DNA of 5,092 nt from Treponema sp. (lineage in GTDB: Bacteria > Spirochaetota > Spirochaetia > Treponematales > Treponemataceae). The stretch spans positions 1-5,092 of the forward strand of contig JAGABO010000158.1 of assembly GCA_017614655.1 (NCBI GenBank), read 5' to 3'. Made by a program: the position numbers and the translations under genes. This document shows positions 1-5,092 of the stretch, piece by piece (position 1 is the first letter of the stretch; the number at the start of each line of letters is the position of its first letter). Below the pieces are notes generated by a model. It saw only the letters and a program-made list of their open reading frames with translations, was not told where the DNA came from and searched no databases.

Positions 1-69
1 GATTGAGTCAACAAAGAGAAACGGCTTTCTGTGCGGCAAAAGCGATTCTATATCAGTAAACTTTTCCAT
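1..69 (-). CDS. fabZ: Partial (3R)-hydroxyacyl-ACP dehydratase, FabZ-type (N-terminal 23 codons)
   Basis: Only the first 23 codons are in the window; the gene continues past position 1. The peptide contains LLPHRKPFLFVDSI, which matches the N-terminal signature (LPHRxPFLxVD) of hot-dog-fold FabZ/FabA dehydratases. These enzymes remove water from 3-hydroxyacyl-ACP in the fatty-acid elongation cycle in the cytoplasm. The catalytic His and Glu lie further downstream and cannot be checked. The ATG shares one base with the fabF stop codon (TAATG), and a strong Shine-Dalgarno sequence, AAGAAGG, lies at 77-83 inside the end of fabF with 7-base spacing. This supports both the start and translational coupling with fabF. 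The neighbouring ketosynthase fits the role. A FabZ-like dehydratase domain of another lipid or polyketide pathway is possible, since so little of the protein is visible. Confidence 0.8.
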   Translation of the reverse strand, partial: MEKFTDIESLLPHRKPFLFVDSI

Positions 70-1313
70 TAGCGTACCTTCTTGAATACGAGGCAGCCGT
101 TGTGTCCGCCGAAGCCAAAGTTTGCACTCATCGCAACATCAACATTCATGTCGATTCCCTTGTTTGGTGTGTAATCAAGATCACAGCCGCCTTCAACATC
201 AGGTTCATCAAGGTTGATTGTCGGAGGAACAAAGCTGTCTTCGATTGCCTTAATACAGAGCATTGCTTCAAGAGAACCAGCGTTTCCGAGACAGTGTCCT
301 GTCATTGATTTTGTAGAAGAAATGTGAAGCTTCTTTGCAGCGTCACCGAATGCAAGGTGAAGCATCTGAGTTTCGCCTGCATCGTTTAAGTGAGTTGAAG
401 TTCCGTGTGCATTGTAGTACTGAACTTCTTCCGGTTTAACGCCTGCATCTTTCATTGCAATTGTCATGCACTTTGAACCTGTAATTCCGTCCGGGTTTGG
501 AGCGGTAAGATTGTATCCGTCTGTTGAAGCACCGTAGCCTGCAACTTCTGCGTAAATTTTTGCACCGCGTGCCTTTGCATGTTCGTATTCTTCAAGAACA
601 AGAATAGTTGCGCCTTCACCCATGATGAATCCATCGCGCTGCTTGTCAAAAGGACGGCATGCTTTCTGAGGTTCGTTTTCCCACTTTGAAGAAAGAGCCT
701 GAAGTACAGTAAAGCCCAGGTTTGCAAATCCGCACTGTGTTGATTCAGCACCGCCTGCAAGCATAACGTCATAACGGCCGCAGCGTACCTGGTCGAGTGC
801 ATCACCGATTGCATCAGTTCCGGAAGCACAGGCTGTTGCAATTGTGTGACTTCCGCCGTGAATGCCGAACATAATGCTGATATTTCCGGTTGCTTCATTT
901 GGAATGAGTTCAGGAATTGTAAGCGGAGGCATGCGCTTTAAATCAGAAGCAAAATAGCTTTTCATTGCAGCTTCTGTTACTTCGAGTCCGCCGATTCCTA
1001 CACCAAGGTAAATTCCTGTGTTTTCAAGAATGTCTGCCTTGTCTGTAAGTGAAGCATCATCAAGTGCCATTTTAGCAGCAGCAACTGCAAACTTAGAAAA
1101 CATTGCCATCTTGCGGGCAGCTTTCGGATCCATGTATTTTTCTGCATCAAAATCTTTTACTTCTGCAGCATATTTTACTTTAAAATTAGTATTGTCATAG
1201 CGGGTAATTGTCGTAATTCCGCTCTTTCCTTCTTTTACTGCGTTCCATGTTTCTTCAACACTGTTTCCAACCGGACTGATGCAGCCCATACCTGTAACAA
1301 CGACTCTGCGCAT
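69..1313 (-). CDS. fabF: 3-oxoacyl-[acyl-carrier-protein] synthase II (beta-ketoacyl-ACP synthase II)
   Basis: A 414-residue condensing enzyme that elongates acyl-ACP with malonyl-ACP in type II fatty-acid synthesis; the length matches the usual ~410 residues. The start MRRVVVTGMG at 1311-1313 is chosen because the family begins there and AGAGG (1320-1324) sits 6 bases upstream; the frame stays open for 35 more codons, but these look like leader. The catalytic triad is visible: nucleophile Cys162 in TACASG (828-830), His303 in NAHGTSTHLND and His340 in MTGHCLGNAG, with Lys335 in SSTKS. The GFGG gating loop is at 400-403 (GFGGHNG). One oddity is that the usual DxYHMTxP segment of the second gating loop reads DGYNLTAP, with Asn268 where E. 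coli FabF has His. The gene is followed directly by fabZ with a one-base overlap, so the two are very likely one operon. FabB is less likely given the overall FabF-like sequence and length. Confidence 0.96.
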   Translation of the reverse strand: MRRVVVTGMGCISPVGNSVEETWNAVKEGKSGITTITRYDNTNFKVKYAAEVKDFDAEKYMDPKAARKMAMFSKFAVAAAKMALDDASLTDKADILENTGIYLGVGIGGLEVTEAAMKSYFASDLKRMPPLTIPELIPNEATGNISIMFGIHGGSHTIATACASGTDAIGDALDQVRCGRYDVMLAGGAESTQCGFANLGFTVLQALSSKWENEPQKACRPFDKQRDGFIMGEGATILVLEEYEHAKARGAKIYAEVAGYGASTDGYNLTAPNPDGITGSKCMTIAMKDAGVKPEEVQYYNAHGTSTHLNDAGETQMLHLAFGDAAKKLHISSTKSMTGHCLGNAGSLEAMLCIKAIEDSFVPPTINLDEPDVEGGCDLDYTPNKGIDMNVDVAMSANFGFGGHNGCLVFKKVR

Positions 1314-1319
1314 AATATA

Positions 1320-1324
1320 CCTCT
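1320..1324 (-). promoter_or_regulatory. Ribosome binding site fixing the fabF start
   Basis: AGAGG on the minus strand lies 6 bases before the ATG at 1311-1313. It decides between this start and the longer in-frame extension to 1418, which would add 35 residues unlike any FabF N-terminus. Confidence 0.75.
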
Positions 1325-1333
1325 TTTTTTTCG

Positions 1334-1366
1334 ATATTGACAAAATGTCAAAATCTGTCATTTTGT
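1334..1366. promoter_or_regulatory. Overlapping inverted repeats in the fabF leader (possible operator or RNA hairpin)
   Basis: A perfect 6-3-6 palindrome, TTGACA-AAA-TGTCAA, occupies 1337-1351, with outer AT/AT arms at 1334-1335 and 1353-1354. It overlaps a second inverted repeat, ACAAAATG (1340-1347) and CATTTTGT (1359-1366). TGTCA also recurs exactly 10 bp apart (1346 and 1356), about one helical turn. The block lies between the predicted fabF promoter and its ribosome binding site, where a repressor could act as a roadblock or an RNA hairpin could form. It does not match the FapR, FabT or FadR sites as I remember them. The repeats are seen directly; an operator role is inference. Confidence 0.35.
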
Positions 1367-1369
1367 ATG

Positions 1370-1398
1370 ATGATATATAAAAATGAACTTTTATGCAA
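1370..1398 (-). promoter_or_regulatory. Candidate sigma-70-type promoter for fabF-fabZ
   Basis: On the minus strand, TTGCAT (1393-1398) is followed after 17 bases by TATCAT (1370-1375). The -10 matches consensus at 5 of 6 positions, but the -35 only at 3 of 6. The predicted start is near 1363, giving a leader of about 50 bases that includes the inverted repeats. A competing pair, TTGCAA then CATAAA, lies slightly further upstream, so the exact promoter is uncertain. Confidence 0.35.
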
Positions 1399-1408
1399 GA
1401 GTACATAC

Positions 1409-1434
1409 CGGTTTGCAAAAACCGATTTTTTTTT
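1409..1434 (+). terminator. Terminator-like hairpin in the divergent promoter region
   Basis: On the plus strand a perfect 6-bp stem, CGGTTT/AAACCG (1409-1414 and 1419-1424), encloses a GCAA tetraloop of the stable GNRA class. One base later comes a run of nine T (1426-1434). This is the form of an intrinsic terminator, though the stem is short and only half GC. No plus-strand gene ends here. It would stop antisense transcripts crossing fabF from reaching the next gene, or it may be coincidence in AT-rich DNA. It ends just before the -35 element of the downstream promoter. Confidence 0.4.
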
Positions 1435-1435
1435 A

Positions 1436-1465
1436 TTGAAAAACCCCATATATATAGTATATAAT
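1436..1465 (+). promoter_or_regulatory. Strong sigma-70-type promoter for the 362-residue hypothetical gene
   Basis: TTGAAA (1436-1441) and a perfect TATAAT (1460-1465) are separated by 18 bases. The -35 matches consensus at 5 of 6 positions. Transcription would begin near 1472, leaving about 50 bases of leader before the ATG at 1523. An upstream in-frame GTG at 1481 would then lie only about 9 bases into the mRNA with no ribosome binding site. Confidence 0.65.
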
Positions 1466-1522
1466 TAACCCACGCATCCAGTGTTCAATGAGGAACCACG
1501 AACATGTGGAGCGAAGATTGTT

Positions 1523-2611
1523 ATGGAAGAAAAACTCGAATCCGGCTTTGTTCCGGTAAGCATTGAAGATTTTTTTGACAAAGACGACAGCTCTGCAAAA
1601 ATAGAAACCGGTATCGTCTTTCTTACACCACATCAGCAGAACCTTATAAACAGGCTCATGGAAGCCCTTAAAATAAACGCCCCGGAAAAAATTGAATGGC
1701 TCCAGAGCAGATTAAGTAAAATAGAAAACCTTGCAAAAGCAACGGCAGCATTTCCGTCACTTCTTGAACGCACAAATACATCATCATCAGTACGAACTCC
1801 GGAAGGTCTTGTAGAAACACTCGTTTCCTATCACGAAGACGGAGACATGATGCTTCACATGCCGTCAAAGGCTACCCTGGGAAAAGGCTTTCTTGTAACA
1901 AAAATTCATACTTTCTACTCCCTGAGCAAACTTGCAAAAACAGCTGCAAAAATGGATGAAAAAGCTGTCAAGGAATATACAGACGAAACTAACGCAATGC
2001 TTTTTACCCTCATGGCAGAAGACGTTTACCTTAATCTTTTAAGGAACAAGAATGTGTCCATGGAACTGCGCCGTACAATTGCAAACGCGCTCATCATTCT
2101 TTGGGAACACCGTTCTGACCAGACCATGGATGATATTGCTCCGGTTCTCCAGACTGTATGGAATGCCAGACGAAAGCTTGCTCCGGCATTCGGCACGATG
2201 ATGGGCTCAAGCGAACTTATCATGATTAACATGGAAATGGATGAACAGTGGCTGCGATTTACAAGAGATACCCTCAGTGATCCGGAAATAAATCAGGCAA
2301 TGGAAGAATTCCTTTTTGGAATCTCTTATGAACAGATTCTTCGCCTTAAAGAAATCATTAAAACAGAAAAAGACGTAAAATCAATTTCCCGTGATGAAGT
2401 AAGCATTTATCTTGGTGAACGCGTTAAGACCGACATCAGCCTTGACTACAGGGACTTCTATCTTCTGTACACAATCCGCCGCGATAATGCACGTGCAAGA
2501 CAGAGACTTCATCTTCCTGGACCTAAAAACACTCTGGAAGACTACTTTATTCTTTATGCAATGGAAAAAAGTCTGGAAAAACAGAAAAAAGACAGGGCTG
2601 CTATTATTTAA
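1523..2611 (+). CDS. Conserved-looking hypothetical protein, cytoplasmic, mostly helical
   Basis: I do not recognise this 362-residue protein and assign no function. It has no signal peptide or membrane segment, no cysteine, many charged residues and long stretches that look helical. Segments that could help recognition are TPHQQNLINRLMEALK (35-50), a possibly amphipathic stretch around 155-195, LPGPKNTLEDYF (331-342) and a basic tail ending EKQKKDRAAII. No nucleotide-binding, metal-binding or DNA-binding motif is evident. The ATG at 1523 is chosen because GGAG (1508-1511) lies 11 bases upstream and the promoter at 1436-1465 gives it a normal leader. An in-frame GTG at 1481 would add 14 residues, including the only cysteine, but has no ribosome binding site. 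It stands alone on its strand, divergent from fabF and ending 21 bases from a converging gene. Its base composition and codon use resemble its neighbours', so there is no sign of recent transfer. That this is a real gene is near certain; a spirochaete-specific family is my guess. Confidence 0.88.
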   Translation: MEEKLESGFVPVSIEDFFDKDDSSAKIETGIVFLTPHQQNLINRLMEALKINAPEKIEWLQSRLSKIENLAKATAAFPSLLERTNTSSSVRTPEGLVETLVSYHEDGDMMLHMPSKATLGKGFLVTKIHTFYSLSKLAKTAAKMDEKAVKEYTDETNAMLFTLMAEDVYLNLLRNKNVSMELRRTIANALIILWEHRSDQTMDDIAPVLQTVWNARRKLAPAFGTMMGSSELIMINMEMDEQWLRFTRDTLSDPEINQAMEEFLFGISYEQILRLKEIIKTEKDVKSISRDEVSIYLGERVKTDISLDYRDFYLLYTIRRDNARARQRLHLPGPKNTLEDYFILYAMEKSLEKQKKDRAAII

Positions 2612-2632
2612 TGTAAAAAAATCACTGACTGT

Positions 2633-2845
2633 TTAAGGCCGGTCTTTTGCAAAGAGAGCATCAACTTCTTCCTGCTTAACGGCAACTCCGGCATCATCTA
2701 TGCGGTCTAAGTTTTTTATTCTCTTTAAAAGTCGTCTGGAAATTTCTTTCTTAAGTTTTTCCTGAACACTTATCTTTCCTGACTTTTTTTTATCTGCAAG
2801 CTTATCCAGTTCATTCTGAGTAAGCGAATAAATATTATCTGACAT
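2633..2845 (-). CDS. Small basic protein (70 aa) with two FliM-like EIDAL-type motifs
   Basis: A 70-residue soluble protein with no signal peptide and no assigned family. It is rich in Lys/Arg (17 of 70), mainly in a predicted amphipathic helix at about 28-48 (QEKLKKEISRRLLKRIKNL). Two segments resemble the LSQxEIDALL motif found at the N-terminus of the flagellar switch protein FliM: LTQNELDKL (8-16) and VKQEEVDALF (56-65). The resemblance is seen in the sequence; a flagellar or CheY-related role is speculation. The start is supported by a GGGGGA ribosome binding site (G-run at 2850-2854) 4 bases upstream. It follows the cyclophilin-like gene by 26 bases on the same strand, so the two are probably co-transcribed. 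It converges on the 362-residue gene with 21 bases between stop codons. The good ribosome binding site and operon context argue for a real gene despite its size. Confidence 0.78.
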   Translation of the reverse strand: MSDNIYSLTQNELDKLADKKKSGKISVQEKLKKEISRRLLKRIKNLDRIDDAGVAVKQEEVDALFAKDRP

Positions 2846-2849
2846 ATTT

Positions 2850-2855
2850 CCCCCG
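2850..2855 (-). promoter_or_regulatory. G-rich ribosome binding site for the 70-residue gene
   Basis: The minus strand reads GCGGGGGAAATATG. The run of five G stands out in AT-rich surroundings and fits anti-Shine-Dalgarno pairing with 4-base spacing. It supports translation of this small gene from the ATG at 2843-2845. Confidence 0.6.
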
Positions 2856-2871
2856 CTGTCACAGATATATT

Positions 2872-3261
2872 TTACGCTATTGCAGAAAGTTTTTCATCAA
2901 AAAAATCAAATGTTACTTCACCCGAATTCATTTCGATGATTTTATCGAGAATTTCGGGATTTGCAATGTGTCCGACCTTTACAAAATGCTTTTTCGGTGC
3001 AAACTGTTCAACAAAAACAGAAAGCGAAGAATTATTGCAGATGGCTATGTCACCGGCAGTAAACGAACGGTCCTTTTTTGCTCGTCCATAAAGCTTTTCG
3101 TCCATGGGCGAAAAATAACCGGTAGCATCCTTTCCAAACTGAACGGAAATAGGAAGCCTTTCCATAAACTCGTCGGCGACTCTGTTGTCATAAACTTCTG
3201 CTTCAAAAGTTTTGCAGCCGCTTTTTACCAGAATTTTTCTCATAATATCCACTATCGGCAT
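2872..3261 (-). CDS. Cyclophilin-like-fold protein (Cyclophil_like/DUF369-type)
   Basis: A 129-residue cytoplasmic protein resembling the small bacterial cyclophilin-like families (Pfam Cyclophil_like and Cyclophil_like2; TM1367 is a structural example). Features supporting this are a beta-rich start (RKILVKSGCKTFEAEVYDN, 8-26), the LP motif at 36-37, ATGYFSP (46-52), AGDIAICNN (69-77), LSVFVEQF (80-87), KVGHI (95-99) and GEVTFDFF (114-121), in the order expected for the fold. Members keep the beta-barrel but generally lack the prolyl-isomerase active site, and their biochemical role is unknown, so no enzymatic function is assigned. AAGG at 3267-3270 lies 5 bases before the chosen ATG. The internal ATG at residue 7 (3241-3243) matches where the family usually begins and is a possible alternative. 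It heads a probable two-gene unit with the 70-residue protein and is divergent from the RelA/SpoT gene. Confidence 0.72.
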   Translation of the reverse strand: MPIVDIMRKILVKSGCKTFEAEVYDNRVADEFMERLPISVQFGKDATGYFSPMDEKLYGRAKKDRSFTAGDIAICNNSSLSVFVEQFAPKKHFVKVGHIANPEILDKIIEMNSGEVTFDFFDEKLSAIA

Positions 3262-3288
3262 AAAAACCTTTTTTCTTTAATAATGGCT

Positions 3289-3301
3289 TGTTTTCAAAAC
3301 A
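3289..3301. promoter_or_regulatory. 13-bp palindrome between the cyclophilin-like and RelA/SpoT genes (possible operator)
   Basis: TGTTTT-C-AAAACA is a perfect 6-1-6 inverted repeat in the 68-bp divergent gap. It overlaps the candidate -35 element of the RelA/SpoT gene (3291-3296), where a bound repressor would block RNA polymerase. No regulator is encoded nearby, and an AT-rich palindrome of this length can occur by chance. Confidence 0.3.
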
Positions 3302-3319
3302 GGTTAATTTTGTTATATT
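3291..3319 (+). promoter_or_regulatory. Extended -10 promoter for the RelA/SpoT gene
   Basis: TGTTATATT (3311-3319) is an extended -10 (TG-n-TATATT). A weak -35, TTTTCA (3291-3296, 4 of 6 matches), lies 17 bases upstream. The predicted transcription start, 6-9 bases beyond the -10, falls at about 3325-3328, only 2-5 bases before the ATG at 3330. Confidence 0.5.
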
Positions 3320-3329
3320 TTAAAATGTA

Positions 3330-5092
3330 ATGCAGGAAACTTTTGAAACTAACACACAGATTACAGATCCGGATATTCTCATCGAAAAGTTTTTTTCTGA
3401 ATTTCATGATTCGTTTTCAGAAGAAGAAAAATCGCTCATAAAAAGTGCATGGGATTTTCTTGTTTCAAAAACAAAGGACATAAAAAGAAAATGCGGTCTT
3501 CCCTATTACCTGCATCCGATGAGGGTTGCATGCATTCTTGCAAAATCACAGCTTGGAGCCGTCACAGTTGCAGCGGGACTTTTTCATAATATCCTCGAAG
3601 TTGAACCGGAATGCTACGGAGAAATAGAAGAAAAGTTCGGAAAAGAAATTGCCGGAATCTGCTACGGAACTTCAAAAATCACAGGGCTTAAAATAAATTC
3701 AAAAAGCATACATCAGGCTGATTCAATCAGAAAAATGCTTTTTGCAATGGTAGACGACATCCGCGTTATTCTCGTAAAGCTTGCCGACCGCCTTGACCGA
3801 ATGAGAAACTTAAAGGCCGTTACACCCGAAGCCCAGAAAGCAGTTGCAAAAGAAGTAATCGACATCTGGTGTCCTCTTGCAAGCCGTCTCGGTATGAGCG
3901 ACGTAAAAAGCGAGATGGAAGATTTAAGCCTCAAGTATTCAAACCCGGATGTTTTTCAGCAGATAAAGAAAATTGTTGATACAAAAAAAGATGAACGAGC
4001 AGAATATCTGGAAAAGGCCGTTAAAAAAATTTACACCGCAACAGAAAAGCTCGGAATCAGCGTTCAGATAAAAAGCCGCGCAAAACATTTTTATTCAATC
4101 TATCAGAAAATGAGAAAGCGCAACAAAAGTGCAGATGAACTTTACGATTTGTTTGCAATCAGAATTCTCTGCAACTCCGAAGCTGAATGTTACACGCTCA
4201 TAGGAACTGTTCACGGACTGTGGAAACCAATGGACGGCCGCTTTAAAGATTACATCGCAATGCCAAAGGCAAACGGCTATCAGTCACTTCACACCACTGT
4301 TATCTGCGAAGGAAAGCCTCTTGAAATTCAGATACGAACTTTTGCAATGCACAACGTTGCTGAACACGGTGTTGCAAGTCACTGGCTCTATAAAAAAGGA
4401 ACCAACCACGATCTTGTTAAGGCAGAAGACTTAAGCATCATAAATCAGCTTCGGGCTTTACGTGATAAAGATTTAAGTGATGAAACTTTTTTCTCTGAAC
4501 TAAAAGATGAACTTCTCGGAGATTCAATTTACGTGTTTACTCCGATGGGAGACGTTAAGGAACTTCCTTCCGGAGCAAATGCAATTGACTTTGCCTATGC
4601 AGTTCACTCCGGTGTCGGCGAAAAAATTGTCGGTGCAAAGGCAGACGGAAAAATCATTCAGCTTACGGCACCGCTTAAAAACACGCAGATTGTAGAAATC
4701 CTTACAAACCCGAATGCACATCCGACACAGGCTCAGCTTAAGGCCGTAAAGACAGGAAAAGCCCGGCAGAAAATTCATTCGTGGCTTGTAGAAAATGATC
4801 CGACTTTTATAGACAAGGAAGCCGAAGCAAAACGTCAGGCAGAAATTGCTGCCAACACGCTGCACTCAAAACAGGTTGCAGAAAAACTTGCTCAGGAAAA
4901 TAAAGGCCGCCGTTCAAAAACAGAAACTGTTTCTTACACGGGAAAAGTTCGGGTAGAGGGAACTAACAACTTTCTTGTTACCTTTGCACAGTGCTGCAAG
5001 CCGAAGCCGGGCGATGTAATTACGGCATACGTTTCCCACAAAAAGGGCCTTGTCGTTCATACGGCCGACTGCACTACTTTCCTCCGCATACC
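3330..5092 (+). CDS. rel: RelA/SpoT-family (p)ppGpp synthetase with degenerate HD hydrolase domain (3' end missing)
   Basis: A long RelA/SpoT homologue making the alarmone (p)ppGpp from ATP and GDP/GTP during amino-acid starvation; 587 codons are present and the C-terminus is cut by the window end. Domains in order: HD (about 55-165), synthetase (about 235-355), TGS (about 395-455, with YVFTPMGDVKELP and His426), helical region (about 456-530) and zinc-finger domain (about 538-587, with Cys555-Cys556, His577, Cys581). The ACT domain would follow outside. Residue numbers run nine ahead of streptococcal Rel. Synthetase residues look intact: Arg250, Lys252, Asp273 (YDLFAIRI), Arg304, Lys306, Tyr317, His321 and Glu332 (EIQIRT). 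The motif RFKD (304-307) is the bifunctional Rel/SpoT type, not the ExDD of E. coli RelA. The HD domain keeps Arg53, His62, His86, Glu90 and Asp153, but the HD aspartate is Asn87 and the ED aspartate is Val91. LHNMRT reads LDRMRN. It is therefore predicted to be a synthetase without, or with poor, hydrolase activity. The start is the only reasonable one: an in-frame TAA lies at 3321-3323 and the next ATG is codon 64. No ribosome binding site precedes it. Confidence 0.95.
   Translation, partial: MQETFETNTQITDPDILIEKFFSEFHDSFSEEEKSLIKSAWDFLVSKTKDIKRKCGLPYYLHPMRVACILAKSQLGAVTVAAGLFHNILEVEPECYGEIEEKFGKEIAGICYGTSKITGLKINSKSIHQADSIRKMLFAMVDDIRVILVKLADRLDRMRNLKAVTPEAQKAVAKEVIDIWCPLASRLGMSDVKSEMEDLSLKYSNPDVFQQIKKIVDTKKDERAEYLEKAVKKIYTATEKLGISVQIKSRAKHFYSIYQKMRKRNKSADELYDLFAIRILCNSEAECYTLIGTVHGLWKPMDGRFKDYIAMPKANGYQSLHTTVICEGKPLEIQIRTFAMHNVAEHGVASHWLYKKGTNHDLVKAEDLSIINQLRALRDKDLSDETFFSELKDELLGDSIYVFTPMGDVKELPSGANAIDFAYAVHSGVGEKIVGAKADGKIIQLTAPLKNTQIVEILTNPNAHPTQAQLKAVKTGKARQKIHSWLVENDPTFIDKEAEAKRQAEIAANTLHSKQVAEKLAQENKGRRSKTETVSYTGKVRVEGTNNFLVTFAQCCKPKPGDVITAYVSHKKGLVVHTADCTTFLRI

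Noticed and set aside
464..898. Minus-strand open frame of 144 codons inside fabF
   Set aside because: It is an out-of-frame shadow of fabF on the same strand. The composition is odd (Gln- and Leu-rich) and fabF is fully supported by its catalytic motifs.
1337..1371. Plus-strand promoter using the perfect TTGACA at 1337-1342
   Set aside because: The nearest -10-like sequence, TATGAT (1366-1371), is 23 bases away, too far for a standard promoter. The TTGACA is better explained as one arm of the palindrome.
1481..1522. GTG start at 1481 extending the 362-residue protein by 14 residues
   Set aside because: No ribosome binding site precedes it, and the predicted transcript would begin only about 9 bases upstream. 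The ATG at 1523 has GGAG upstream and a normal leader.
2627..2648. Weak hairpin plus TTTT (GACTG/CGGTC) as a terminator for the 362-residue gene
   Set aside because: The stem is 5 bp with one G-T pair, has an 8-base loop and only four T, and lies within the end of the converging gene. It is not convincing without transcript data.
2968..3330. Plus-strand open frame of 120 codons across the cyclophilin-like gene
   Set aside because: It is antisense to a gene with a ribosome binding site and family resemblance, and has no recognisable protein features of its own.
3585..3602. Sequencing error as the explanation for the missing HD aspartate
   Set aside because: Several hydrolase positions differ (Asn87, Val91, Asp156, Arg157, Asn160) over about 70 codons in an intact frame, so one base-call error cannot account for it.
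4524..4865. Minus-strand open frame of 113 codons
   Set aside because: It lies antisense to the TGS and helical region of the RelA/SpoT gene, and its Cys/Phe-rich translation looks like a shadow.

Overview
This looks like ordinary chromosomal DNA from a low-to-moderate GC bacterium. My best guess is a spirochaete, probably Treponema-like. That rests on codon usage, the type of FabF and RelA/SpoT protein present, and a lineage-specific-looking hypothetical gene; I see no rRNA or other marker that settles it. There are no tRNA genes, CRISPR arrays, insertion sequences or phage genes.

Layout, left to right. Positions 1-1313 (minus strand) hold a type II fatty-acid synthesis pair: fabF (beta-ketoacyl-ACP synthase II) followed, with a one-base TAATG stop/start overlap, by the first 23 codons of a FabZ-type hydroxyacyl-ACP dehydratase that leaves the window. 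Positions 1314-1522 are a divergent control region. It has a good promoter for the plus-strand gene, a weaker one for fabF, overlapping inverted repeats in the fabF leader, and a terminator-like GCAA-loop hairpin between the two promoters. Positions 1523-2611 (plus) encode a 362-residue cysteine-free soluble protein of unknown function. Converging on it from the right is a two-gene minus-strand unit: a cyclophilin-like-fold protein (2872-3261) and then a 70-residue basic protein (2633-2845). A 68-bp divergent gap with a perfect 13-bp palindrome leads to a long RelA/SpoT homologue (3330 to the window end, 587 codons, 3' end missing).

The most notable observation concerns the RelA/SpoT protein. 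Its (p)ppGpp synthetase domain looks intact and carries the RFKD motif of bifunctional Rel/SpoT enzymes. Its HD hydrolase domain has lost the HD aspartate (HN instead) and several other catalytic residues, so it is predicted to make but not degrade the alarmone. Its start codon has no ribosome binding site and lies a few bases downstream of an extended -10 promoter, which suggests a leaderless mRNA. The 70-residue protein carries two segments resembling the FliM N-terminal LSQxEIDALL motif. I found no wholly new multi-gene system.
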